From Pieris napi (Eukaryota > Arthropoda > Insecta > Lepidoptera > Pieridae), in assembly GCF_905475465.1 (NCBI RefSeq), contig NC_062248.1, positions 8,680,001 to 8,744,000 of the forward strand: a DNA stretch of 64,000 nucleotides. Direction: 5' to 3'. This document shows positions 35,401 to 49,000 of this stretch, piece by piece. Positions within the stretch are counted from its first letter, which is position 1; each line of letters starts with the position of its first letter. The notes under the pieces were generated by a model. That model worked only from the letters and a program-made list of their open reading frames with translations. It had not been told where the DNA came from and ran no database searches. A program made the translations under genes and the position numbers.

Positions 35401-37095
35401 TTGAAGTTTACAGTATCAAGACTAAGATCCGTCAATGGAACCTTAATCTTATTTCAAGAGCATCAAATTCTGTATGAAGTTTGACATATTTGACAGCGCT
35501 CAAGACAAGGTTGTGATTTAAAAAAAATACGAATTAGAATATAGACCTAAAATACTAGACTCATAGTAATTACAGCTAGTCGGGGCACCTATATAAATAC
35601 CACTAAAAACCGTTAGTTTTAAAAATAATTTTACCTGTGGGCGGTGACGTACATGCGCGTTCGTCAAGTACGTACCGAGCGGCACAGTGCCCGCACACCA
35701 CTCCAATACACCAGAACGACGGGACAGCGCAACTACCTGAAAGTTAGCACGTCAAAAAAAACAATAAAAATCTACACTAATATTAGTGGGTTGGGTTGAG
35801 TTTTGGGGTCAGTTAGCTAGTAAGTGAGCAGTGTTGTTGTGTTGTGCGACTCTCATACCTGAGGTCGTAGGTTCGTTCCCCGGCTGTGCACCAATGGACT
35901 TTCTGTCTATGTGCGCATTTAACATTTGCTCGAACGGTGAAGGTAAACATCGTGAGGAAATCGACATGTCTTAGACCCAAAAAAGTCGACGGCGTGTGTC
36001 AGGCACTGGAGGCTGATCACATACTTGCCTATTTTAAAAATGATCATGAAACAGATTCAGATTTTTTTTTAACTAGTAAGTACTCATTAAACTAATTTTA
36101 GTATCTTAAAAAATTTAAATGAAAATCTTTCTCCGACATATAAATATATTCTTATATATATCTATATAGTAAGTCTACATATACAAATTAATCCCAAAAT
36201 TTTATTCCGGAGGTATGTAACTTGCTAGCTAGCTAGAAATAGTAAGTACTAAAAATTTAGGCAAAGTATAAAATCATATTTAGGCGAAACGCGTTCACGA
36301 TGGCAGCTAGTATGTAAATAAAATTGTGTATTTGAATAATTTAAATTCTAATTCATTTAGGTAATACAATGTACACTTATGAACGTCATACTTATCGCGT
36401 GCGCTGCGAAAACTATTAATGATAGAACAAAATGATGTATTACAATTTTTTAGGACACATCACTATCTATATAACATGACAGCATGGCTCTATCTTTTAT
36501 ATTTACGTCACAATAAGCGTCCTTTTATTATTTTTTTTTTATTAAAATACCATCGCTAGAAAAGGCTCTTTATTCGTACCTAGGTATTGATCCTTATCAA
36601 AATAATTACCAACGTTTCACATAAGCTACAATTTAATGGCATAACCACCAAAAAAGCATGGTGGATTGGTGTTCTCCTGCCCCTTCTCTTGAATAGTTTA
36701 CTACTATGTAATATAACAAAAATCTTAGCCACAGCAACGCTTGGCCGAGTCTACTAGTTAATTATAAAAATGTCTACCGATTCCCCACAAAGCCATACAT
36801 ACCTTATAAGTACGAATGAGTAATTTATTATGATATGTAATTGGATTCTTTTCAAGCAGTGTATTGACAATCGAGAACACTTGTTGCATCACCGCGTCTT
36901 GTCGCATATCATCTTCGCCCTGAAATATAAAGCTGTTAGCATATCTGATCCACTAAGGTTTTATTTTCAAGAGATTCTCATGAATTACCTTTATTAATAG
37001 AATTCTTTTCTTCCCATCCGAGCTTCGACAGTTAACTTTCTTGGGGTAATTTATTCCACCCACCATTTCAAAATAGTTGTCAAAACCAGAAAAAC
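32478..37095 (-). CDS. tefu: ATM exons 26-33: catalytic domain and FATC
   Basis: In order: EMVGGINYPKKVNCRSSDGK (N-lobe glycine-rich region); LLIKGEDDMRQDAVMQQVF; RTYKVVALSRRSGVLEWC; FLDP-like YLDPVTWYERRLAYTRS; VATSSMVGYILGLGDRHVQN (catalytic loop with Asp, His and Asn); VIHIDFGIAFDQGK (metal-binding Asp); PETVPFRLTQDIIAGFG; EGIFRRCCEKTLQLLRDNQE. The last exon ends GQVAALLHRATDRANLCRLF then HGWQPYL and TGA, the FATC signature. Human ATM has HIDLG where this has HIDFG. All catalytic residues are present, so the kinase is predicted active. The linker before FATC is much shorter and more divergent than in human ATM. Confidence 0.96.
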
Positions 37096-40000
37096 CTAGA
37101 ATGAAATTTACTATTACTGTTTTGTTTCCAGCTTTGTATTTGTCAAAAATAATTTAAACCAACTTCAAATACGTGTCAACATTATTTACCAATTATATTA
37201 CGCTTGTCATCTAGAAATACATCGATACCTATATGGCAAAAACTACTAAACCGATTTGGATGAAATTTGGTTTGATCCAAGTAATATACTTATAATATCC
37301 GTTTCTGAGAAATTTACATGACAACATTATTTACCAATTATATTATACTTGTCCTCTAGAAATGCGCCGATACCAATATCTCAAAAACTACTAAACCGAT
37401 TTTGATGAAACTTGGCCTGACCGAAGTTGGAACATACCTTATAAAAAAATATTCCGAGAAATTTGTAGACAAGCATGTGAAAATTAAAACACGCGTTTTA
37501 AAACCTAAATATCACAATAAAATATTATCCAATTCCAAAAAACACAATCAAAACCTTTTTGAAATCAAAATATATATTATGATGAACAATGAATCTTAGA
37601 ACTTAGAATTAATATAAATACATATATATATTATTTGTATAGGTGAAACTGTGCTTTGTGTATGTTTAAATGTGTATTCCGTTTTTGGCTTTTGTGTACA
37701 GTGTAATAGTTTGAATATTGTTCAGTAAGTAGCTGTAGGAATACCGTTGAGTAAATAAATAAATAAATAAAATAAGTTAGGTATGAAGTAAAATTACCAA
37801 ACAATATCTAATACTCACTACTCAAGTTGGAGTAATCGCAATTCCGTTTAATGGCAATCGTATCTGTCGGGACGGGAATACTATTCAAGTCACAGAGACG
37901 AGAAATAGCCTCTTCCTTTGGTAATGAAAATTGTTTGCCTATATCCTTGAATGGAGATGTGAAGTATGCGAAGCTTATTATAGCTAGAAAAAAATATTGA
38001 TTATGTCACGTGTTAGCAGGCGAATCGATATTGCGGGAAACGTTTCTAATACATTCCATACAAAGAAATCCTTGATGTTATTGAGAAAATAAATGGAGCA
38101 TTAAACATGTCAAATTACTAAGGGGGCGTTAAAGTATTACGTCACTCAATTTTTGAAGATTCTTGACCCCCCCCCCCATGTAACGCGCCGTAACGTTTTT
38201 CTGTACCCATTTCATTGCGTGTGTTTTAACCCTGGCGGACTTTTGTTATTGCAAAAACAGCTTTCTATGTGTAAGGTACACTTATAAATATTAAAGATTA
38301 GATTTTTTCTTTTTGTGAATCGAGTGGCGTTACCACCCGAAACGGATCTTGGCCTCAGAGCTGTGGCGTAACTATACTACTTGGGGCCCGTGGCAAATTC
38401 TTTGTAAAAGTTAAACTCTATAACCAATCGCGAAAAAATACTAAAAAAATTAACCATCAATAGAAACGGTGTATGAAAAATTTAGTAAAAGAGGAATAAA
38501 TATTTTCTTTTAAGTTTGTCAGTCAACGTGATTTATATTTAGGAATTGATCTCAGGAACTACGGGTTTTAATTATAATTGAACTCACTCGAGTTACATAG
38601 ATTTTCATACATACCATCATATAATGTATCCATTTCTTTTATTAAAATCGCCATTTTAGGATCCATCCTCTCCAATTCTGATATTAATTCTCCAGCAGCT
38701 ATAACCCTTGGCTCTGGAGGACTTCGGAATAACTGAGATTGGTCCTTTCTATGGTTTTTGTCCTTGTCTGAATTCTTTAGATTGAAGAGGATGGGTAATG
38801 TATGATGCGGGTGTTCTTTTGCACAGCGAACTGTAAATAAACATATATAACATTAAAATGTTTAATATTTAAAGAACCTATAAAGTAACAGATACAGTAG
38901 ATCAGATCCGGCTCGAAGGATCAAAAATATTGATAAGAAGCCGAAGAAAGCATAGATTATTCTAAAAAAAGTGTAAGGCTACTACGGTAAGTAAGAAGTG
39001 CGGCGTATGGTGGAGTCAGTGACCTCAGGTGAATGAACGGAGAATTAGACGACACGCATTAGGCGTTTGCATTACATTATATCCTCGCACTTGCATTACA
39101 CTACTTAACATCGAAGCCAAAATGATTCCTTAAATTTAAGTTAATTGTCAGAAGCGGCCCAAGAAAATTCTAACAACAACAACAAATGAAATTTCTAAAT
39201 TTTTTGTTGGTTTTAACAATAAAATAAATAAATCAAAATGCTATTAGATATGTTGTTGGTATTACGCTCAGTTAAATGAACTTGAATGTGTTAACTAATG
39301 GAGGTTTATTAATAACGATAGTTGTAATATAAAATCCTAACAAAACAAAATAAAAAAATCCTAACCTATGTTATGATAAACATTTTACTATGAAGATGTA
39401 AAGGTGCTGAAGGTCAAGAACAAATTCATTTAAAATTAATAATAATTGTTATTAACCAATTAAGCTAATTATTAATAAAAATATGCTTACTTAATATTTC
39501 CTTTAGGTGAACAAAGGATGTGTCATCAGAGGAAAGGCGTGGTGCGATCTGTGGTAACACAGTTATGAACTTCCATGATGGAACCGCTTTAAGGGCTTCG
39601 CCTAAACCGCTCAAATTCACCAAATTGTTCTCAAACCATAGCGATATAACTCGAAATATTGAGAGGTTATTATCGTCACTCTGTTTGAGTGACAATAAAT
39701 AGAATCTGTGGAAAAATAGTAATTATAGTCTGTATAGGATTTCCTAAGTTTTTTTTAGTTTTTCTCTTTACTAGGGTTGCCTGGAAGAGATCGCTTATTA
39801 GCGATAAGGCCGCCCGTTGCATCCCTTATAATTTAATTTTTATGTATTGTTTTTTTTATTTGCAACGAAGTGTAAATAAATAAGTATATTTATACTTAAA
39901 CATATTTTGGCCTAAAATTTGAAATTATTTTTCTTTAACATTTGAAAGCTGTATCCGTCTAGTCATGCTATGTCATAATAATTATTTTTTCAGATTCATA

Positions 40001-43000
40001 TATACGTAAGTAACAAGGTTAGCAAGACTTTATAAAACTGTTCAGAAGTGTTGAAGATGAGGTTTTGGTGTCCAATATATATAAAAAGGATTATCCAAAA
40101 TACTTACTAGAAAAGAGATACAAGAGCAGCTAAAAGATATAGAGTAAAAAAGGATGTACTGTTTTACTACTGAAACGTATATTTTTCTGTCTACCTACTA
40201 AGGGTACTTTTTATGCTCTTTCTTAATTTTCATTGTAACTAACTGGTTCTAACATTGCGCCTAGCTGTACACCAGCGCCCGTTCATCGCTATTTGGATAT
40301 GATGGAGCAATAGCTGAACGCATCTCCCTTTTAAAAGAACAGCTAAATTTTACTGTTTATATGTTAACATAACATATGCCAGAGCCATAAATAAATGTTT
40401 TTTTTTTATGGCTCTGGCACGGTTTGTGCATCAAGTATAAGATTTTTATAATTCGCGCTTGTCTTAGAAATTAGACCGTGTCCTCCATGTACGGTTTAGG
40501 CACTCGCCCGGTACTGCACAACCCTCCCAAAGGCCGAGAACAAATTTAAATTAAATTAAAACTTGCCCTCAAACCGGGAATCGAACCCGGTACCCCTCAC
40601 CTAGCTGCCACATAATAAGACCGCTAGGCTATGAGGCCCCCGGAATAAATGTTTTATTTGTAATACAATGTGGCATACCTCATTGCTAGCTCCAAAAAAG
40701 TTTCTTTCTCCGCTCTCGTATTCGCGATCTCAGCTTCGTCCATCTGCCGAAATGCGTTGTTTGCTATCAACGCTTTCTTTTCGTCTCTGCCATAATAATA
40801 ACATTACAACAAAATATAGGAAAATTAATTACGGTTAAACGTCAGTTTCGGGTTATACCTCGTCAGCGTTTGTTGAGAAGACCTCAAACTAGCAGCTGTT
40901 CCCTTCATACTCTCCATACATTTGACTTTATTCTCAAATGTGGAGGAATTCATGTATGTCACCACCTTTAACGGTACATCAATAACATTTTTATAAGTTA
41001 AGAATATGTAACATTATTATAAACATACTAGCTGACCCGGCAAACGTTGTTTTGCCATGTAAGTATATTATGTGTAGGAAACCTTTTTAATTCGTTCAAT
41101 AAAAATAACCATCTACTATAATAAAAAATAGGGTTTGTTTATTTTGTATGCAGTATCATAAAAAAAAATTGATTAAAAAATAAAAATTTAATGGCTAACC
41201 ACCCTTAACGTTTAGTGAACCTTTTAAAATAATAAAATGTTCTTTACTTGTACGTTTTTTACTGTTTGTGATGAAAACGGACGTAATCATCAGTCCCCGT
41301 AAAACCACTTTTAATGTTGAGCACCGCACTTAATAATATGGATACATTCACTAACAAATAAAATGTATGTATAGACTCGTAATGTAATTGAAAAATGTGC
41401 CCGGCCAAAAAGGTTTGTAATCTCTGACATGTCGAAAAATGACAGCTGTCAGAATTCTAAGGAATTAAAAATCAAAGTATAACTTAAATTATTCATACAA
41501 AACTTACAAGTTTGTACTCTGCATCGGCGAACTGTGCTATATCATAGTACACTTTGTTTCTCGTGTCCAAATCATCGTAATCTTTGAGTACCTCAAGGCT
41601 TTTTTCTAAGTAGTGATTGATTATATCTCTTGCATTTTCTCGCTTACACTCGGCCATCCATAAACCGTATTGTCTGGAAATTATCCATTTATTTGTATGT
41701 TGCTTTTTAATGGCTTATATATACATACAACATAGCTAGTTCAACTTCTTTAAGTAAAGTATTTTGTCTCTCTATGTCAAATTGTGTATACGCTGTGATG
41801 AACAGAGACGGGAGAGTGTTTTTTTTATGATTATAGGTGTAGATTAATTGATTTCTGAATGATTTTTACGAAGATCGCGCTACAATTTTATTCCTCGTTA
41901 TAGCATGGATAATTTTAATTACTTTTATTTATAATAAACTAGCTGACCCGGTAATTGTTTTGTAATATATATTATTTCTAGGAAATTAGTTTTTAGTTCA
42001 ATAAAATTAATTATTTGGGTGAAAATTAAGGGTTGTATGTGCATAAAAAATAAAAACAAAAAAAAATTGTCTACAAAATTAAGGGGTGTTTAAAATTACA
42101 TATAACATTTAGGGGGGTGAAAAATAGATGTTGTTCGATTCGCAGACCTAACCGATAATGCACATAAAATTTCACGAAAATCCGTCGAGCCATTTCGGAG
42201 GAGTTCATACCATACACCGTCAATTGTTTATAATAGATAATATAAAATGATCACAAAATTTAAATATATGAAGGTTACTGAATACTAGCTGTCATCTAAC
42301 ATAAAATCATTTTTAAATTCGAATCAGTAGTTCGTGAGATAGGCGCATTAAAACAAACTCTTCGGCTTACTAACATAACATCTGATTTATGAATATAAAA
42401 GTGTAATTCCTTTTAAGCTAAAATATCGCAGACAGAAAAAGATTCAATATTCTGAACGCAAAAATTCACTTATATAAACTAAATGCGGCTCTGTTTAGAA
42501 GTCTCGGTAAATAACTGAATTTTTCCTCGCCTTTCGCCCTTAGAAGTGTAACTAGTAGACTTCTTCGAAGTAAATCAAGAAAATATATCTGAGACTGGCC
42601 TTTCACCATTTCTTGTTCGGTTCAACGTACTATGAGTATGTACGTACCAAAAATTATATGAGCCTTATTTTATTTACAAACAAGAAACAGAAGAGAAAAT
42701 AAAAATACCTAAACGAAAATAAACAATATTAAAATTAATAAGAATTCAAAAACTGTTGCCCTGAAATTACCTTAACGACATAGCAGCTAACTTGGGATTA
42801 TCTGTCTCATCGACAATGTTATCGTGTAATAAGGACAGAGCGATGTCCTTGTGTCCTTTATCCCACGAGACTTTACTCTCTAACAGAGTCACTTCCTTCG
42901 ATGGCTGAAACCGTTTTACCATCGCTACCATGCGCTGTGCAATTTGTACTCTTTGATTTGACAAACCCAGTTCTAAAATCAAGAATTATACAGATTATAT

Positions 43001-46000
43001 TTTTATTTTATTGACGCGATTTAAGGAAAGAGGAAATAAAAATTCTGGATAGTGAGAGACAATGTAAATAATAAATCCGCAAATTTTTGACGTCACAACG
43101 TCTTATAATTCGATGGAGCCGGCTGCACGCACGAAAAAACATGACGCATGCGGCGTTACCTCGCTCTGAGGCGTTCCATTTAAGGCTTGAAGTGCAAGCG
43201 AGAGCGCGGAACGAGCGACAAAGATGCACAATCGGCCTCCGCGTTCGGCAGCGTTCGTTCGGTAAAAAATTAACATAATTGTATTTATGCGTACAAATAA
43301 ATGTAACTTGATCAATTCAATTGTGATTTCCATTTACCTCCTTCTCTATATATCCATACAAAATATCTATCAAACAAATAAAATTAAAATTTTCTTTTGA
43401 AAAATGCAACCATTCCATCAGTATTTTCTTAAGACGTTGTCACGTTCAACTATCGTCAGTAAACCGACTTTACAGATAAGATAAGATACAATTTAAATGA
43501 ATAAATGGCAAAAAGTATTATATATGGACAAGTCGTAATCCTTCCTAGTCATAGCTTTGCTAGCCGAAACAACTATAATAGATCTAATTTAGTAAACCAC
43601 AGTTTTTCCCGCGCACCATTACTATGTGGAACCATCCGCCTACTTAAGTATTTCCGAATCAATTCGACTTAGGGTCCTTCATGAAAAGAGCGTACCAATT
43701 AAAAGGCCGGCAACGCACTTGCGAGCCTTCTGGCAATGTGAGTGTCCATGGGCTTATCACTTAACATCAAATGAGCCTCCTGCCTGTTTGCCTGCTATTA
43801 AATTAAAAAAAAAACTATCTGCTACCAAATCCGCATTAGGCGAATAAAAACAAAAAAAAAGTTCTTCACTATTTTGGAAGTAAGATATTTTGATTATATT
43901 TTTTTTAATGTAATTAAATTAAGTATAAAATTTATGTTCACTGTAATTGTCATGTATTTTTGATGGTTTTTGTCATGTATTTATATGATTTGCTGTACTA
44001 AAATTTAATAACGTAACGTAGTAATGAGAGACAAATTTCATTTGTTTTTTGAAGTTCCAACGGCACAATTGCTGATTCATGTACCGGCACAAATATGTTT
44101 GAATTCCTTACCGGCGTATTGCAACTGCAGCGAATTTATCTTCTCCGAATATAAGCCATTGTTCTCAGCCGCGTGCTGAAGTATTAAACCCCGTTGCGAT
44201 ATGAGACTTTCCAAATGCTTAAAGTCCTTGTATGGGGGCAATTTCTCAATTTTCCACATATCTAGCAACACCTTGATATGAAACTTGCCACATCTCACTG
44301 CGAAATAACTCTCTATATCCCTAAACAGATGAAGGCACGCCATAATCTTGTAAACGCACTGTGAATTCTCCATATTTAACCTCCTACACAATCGTGAAAT
44401 GGCAAGTTTAGCTCCATTTAGAGGCTGTTCCAGTTTTGTATAGAAATCTTCGCTCGTTTGGATATTTAGGCAGTCTTTGAGACATGCATATCGAAACTTT
44501 TTGGTTATAGAATTTGTGTTAAACGTCAATTTGGACTTTTGTTCCAATTCCCTCGTATCGACAAAGTCACTCCAGTCACCTAAAAAATGTTTTTATAGAA
44601 TTTCATTCATTTAATAACTTAGTCATGTCAAATATTATAACGTAAAAAGAGTTGGAAGATATAATTTTGATAGTACCTAGTGTTAGGGTACGTAAAGTGC
44701 TACACAATGGTAAGAAAAAAAAAGTTTCTTCCCCCTTAACAGTAATTAATGTAATTGAACTGTTTCTTATATTAAATACCTTTATTAGTAAATAACATCA
44801 TACTTAAATGACTTAGTCTCAAGTTAGGCTAGATTGAAATGTTCAATGATGCCATAAACGATGTTATAAAAAAAACTACTAAAATCGTATATTATTTGAG
44901 AATTGTTAACATTTTCAAAATAAAAAATTAATGTATCGCTTGTCCAGGGGTACAAAGTCGTAACAACTATTACGACTGTTAATGTTTTCTCATTTTTGAC
45001 TTCTGTACATTTTTTCAGATTTTTTGCAATTTGACTTTGTTCCCCTGGGGCCAGCGATATAAACAAATTATATCATACCAAAGTGTAGTTTTTTTATATA
45101 TATTTCACAAATAAAATAAAAAATCTTACCGAGAAGCGACAAGCAGTCATACTTGATATCATTGAGTGGTTCACTTTCAGGACATGACTTAATATACTGT
45201 AAGGCTAAATGGTGCATGCCAGCCTTATGAAGGGATGTAACCGCTCCGTACTGCAGCGTTTGGTCGAGCGAACCCGAAAGTGCTATGTCATGCAATAGCA
45301 GGGAATCCGTGAATTGCCCTGTGTTTATTAAATGCTTCCGTTTCTCATCTTCACTTGTCAAGTGGGCTGTTCCACAGCCTTCAACAGCGTCTGGTTCGCC
45401 GATTGATACGAAGCACTAAAATGTATGTGCATTATATAAAAACAATTAATTGTTATATACATTAGTTATTAACTATTTTGTATTACGTATAAATCAAATT
45501 CATTAATTCATATCGGTAACACAATGTACACTTATGAACGTCAAAAAAATAAATGCATAATAAATTAAATGCTTCTAATTTTACATTTACTGCTAGTCAA
45601 GGGCGTAGAACGGAAGAGAAGAACTGGCAATAAACTCTCCGAAACTCTTTTTAATCGCCAAGTTTTTTGTTTTACACAATGTTTGTAAGGAGCTGCAACC
45701 ATTCCACATGACATCTTAAGTAATTAATAATAAAAAATAAATTAACTAACATCACTGCATACACGAATTCAAGTACGACCAGTCACCAAACGTATATATT
45801 ATGAACAACGGAAGTGCCTGGTAAGGGAGCGTTCAAGTATTACGTCACGCAATTTTTGGAGATTATTTACCCCCCCCCCCCCCCTCTGTAAAAGGCGCCG
45901 AAACGTTTTTCTGTACCTAAGTACAGTACTGTAACCAAATTCGTTACGTACTACTTGAACGCTCCCTAACCGACAGGGATGTCCTTAGTGTGGAAGCTTG

Positions 46001-49000
46001 GGTCTGTATTAGCTACCATTTTATTGAATACATAGAAAAGGTGACTTACCCCTCTAAAAATCCGCTGTAGATGTGAACCACCATCTAAGTTGGAAGTGGC
46101 ATCTGGTGAGGAGGGGGGAACACCACCATTTTGTGCCGCAGCCCACAACTCCCCATAGTATATAGCTACGAGGTTTAAATCTGCTAAAGCGCTCGCCCAG
46201 GCCACCTTCTTATAGTCCAAGTTTAGGTAATTCAGCGGTAAGGACTTTCTGTAAATACCACAGGTAAAAATTATCACAATTGTGGGAAAGAATAAAGAGC
46301 AGATGAGCAGTGTTGGCCTAATAGTTTGAGCGATCGCCTCTCCATAAATTCAACCCTCAATTAAGCAGTGGCGTAACAATAGGGTGGCAGGGCTGGCAAA
46401 ATGCCACGGGCCCCTGACCCAAGAGATATTATGTTCTATGGATGAATGTGAAGTTTCCAATACGCATTGGACTAGCGTGGGGACTACTACAACGTGAAGA
46501 TTTTTACTGATAGGGCCCCATCTAAAGGATTTGCTACGGTCCCCAGATGGTATAGTTACGCCACTGTATGGAAGAATAAAACATTGACAGGCTGCAGCGT
46601 TATCTTGTGGTCCACACAGCCAGGGCATATCTATGTGCGCAATTAACTTGGTTATACTTAAATTGAGACAAGAAAATGAAAGCGTGGTAGCACCAGTTTT
46701 AGAACTTGAAGCAGGATTGTGTAGTCTTCCAAGCCGAAACATTTCTTGGACCATCTAATAGTTTCAAAAGCACTTATGCCATACTTGCATAAGTAGTTTT
46801 TAAGTCCTTTGATTTTATTTCTATCAACAATAACTCGAATCAAAGAACAGGTCCAAACAGAAAGTTCAGGAGTCCAGGATCCAGGGTACATACTGCAGAA
46901 CAAGTAATGGAAATAACAATAACCAACGTAAGCTAAGTGTATAAAAACAATACTAACAAAATTATTATAGTAAGGACTTAAAATGGAATTATTATTATTA
47001 ACATGAAATATGTGGGTAGTTCATTAATTATGCCTTAGAATTCATTGTAGAAGACAAAACCTACTTGATCCGGTAATTTTTCGCTTGCAGCCGGATAAAA
47101 TCAATAAGTTGAAGTATGTACTGAATAATCATTTTGTGGTTGTGATCGAGTTTACTTGACACTCCTGCGCAGGTTCCATCTTCTGAGTTCTCCATTTTAT
47201 CATCAAAAGTAAGCTTCCAAATGTAAGTGAAGAATTGATTTAATTGTTCTCCCAGTGTTTTTATAAGTTTTTCAGATTTCGAACGCGCATCGCAATCAAA
47301 TAGAAGACCCAAGATAGATGGCATCACTTTGGCTGATAATGTTGGCTAAAAATGTAAATGTTATTGAGAATTCAAATAGTTTTAATTATTGATGAAAACG
47401 TGAAGGTTATATTAAACGTGTTATTGTTTTACTTAATTTATTCGTTTAATATATTTTTGAGTTGTCGTATCGCGTTACGTGTAAATGAAAATGGAGTAAT
47501 TAAAGTGTGGATAAATCATTATGTTTTCTATGTATGAATTATGTATTAGAATAAAGCAATGTTTTTCTAGCGTAAGATTCTCGTCCCTGTGATGTAAGTT
47601 TGATCTTCTGCACCAATGGACTTTCTATGTGGTGCGCCCTAACAATCACTCTATACAGTGAATGAAAGCATCGTGAATAAATCGATGGCATCTTACAGAC
47701 TGGTCAGTCTGATCACCTACCCTAACTACTTGTCCATGACATAAAAGGGATTAAAATCGGATGACGTCACGACTCATGTAGCGCCACTGGATTATTTTTT
47801 ATGTATTCGATAAATTTTACGTTCATTACATTAATTATGTATGAAGAAAAATTAGCAGCGAAAAATGTTTGATATCGAGACTACAATGATAGTTTTTTTT
47901 TTTTTTAATATAATAGGGGGGCAAACGAGCCTACGGGACGCCCAAAAAGGGCAGTCATCGCAACCCATAGACACCCATTTTTAGTAGGTGCGTTGCCGGC
48001 ATTTGAGGGAGGATTATATTCTCACTTTGAATAGTTGGAGGTCGTATCACACCGGGAGTCAATTCAAAATTCCTTGTGAATCGGACTGTGATAGACTTCC
48101 AGCCGCGATGTTGATGAATTGTGCCCGAAGGCCGTCATGATTTAACCTAGTAAATACCGCAAAAATATTACCTTTAAAGCACAAACAGCGCCCAGGACAC
48201 CAGCACAATTATTTCCTGATGCAATCAATGATAATAGATTTGTCGTTATCCTTACGACCCAGTTTAGGTGATCCTCGCTTGGCTTTGGAACCCAGAAATC
48301 AGGAGAATTAAACGACTCGAATTTTCTATCATCTATCTGATACTCTGCGTGTATTTCGCTATTTAGGGGCGAGAGCGGTTGTAATATTTCCTTGTTAATT
48401 CCCTCCATATCTGTCAATATATAAATAAGTCTAACAATGTACGTTTCACTGCAGGGTAGCCCAAAAATATTTGCAACGAGACACAATCAACGCCTAAACG
48501 TAACTCGTAAAAATTGATGTCCTTTTTGCATTGTATTAAGATGGATTAGAACGAATAAAAATCTAATCTAATTATTATTTTGAATATTACGTTATAAAAT
48601 ATTCTAGTAAAGCACGATGTCAACATAAATAATACACAGTTTTTTTATAGTAAACCTACTTTTTAATAAAAAAAATAATTTAAATTAATGTTTAAATTAA
48701 ATTTTTTTGGAAACAATATTCAGGGATTCTTATAGTGAAAGATTTTTATAAGTAGCTCCTATTGTTTTTGAATTTTTTGTCCTCTTTATAACAGTATAGC
48801 AACAACCTACTATTTTTTTCAATCAAGTCAAGACGTACTCACCTAAAGCCAACTTTCCGTCGCGATATCTCAAAATTCTGTTAATAACGACTGCGACTTT
48901 GCCATTCACTGACGGATCTTTATCAAAGAGTTCGCTAGACAGTGTTTCTAATGTTTTGTATGTAAAATATTCCTTTGCTGATAATGATTCTAACCGCTCT

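Noticed and set aside
46350..46754. 134-codon minus-strand frame next to ATM exon 46892-46785
   Set aside because: Most of it lies within the hAT MITE at 46365-46566, and it does not match FAT-domain sequence.
48411..48493. Upstream extension of ATM exon 48410-48172
   Set aside because: The open frame extends this far, but an in-frame TGA precedes it, and the acceptor at 48411 fits the phase of the preceding exon.
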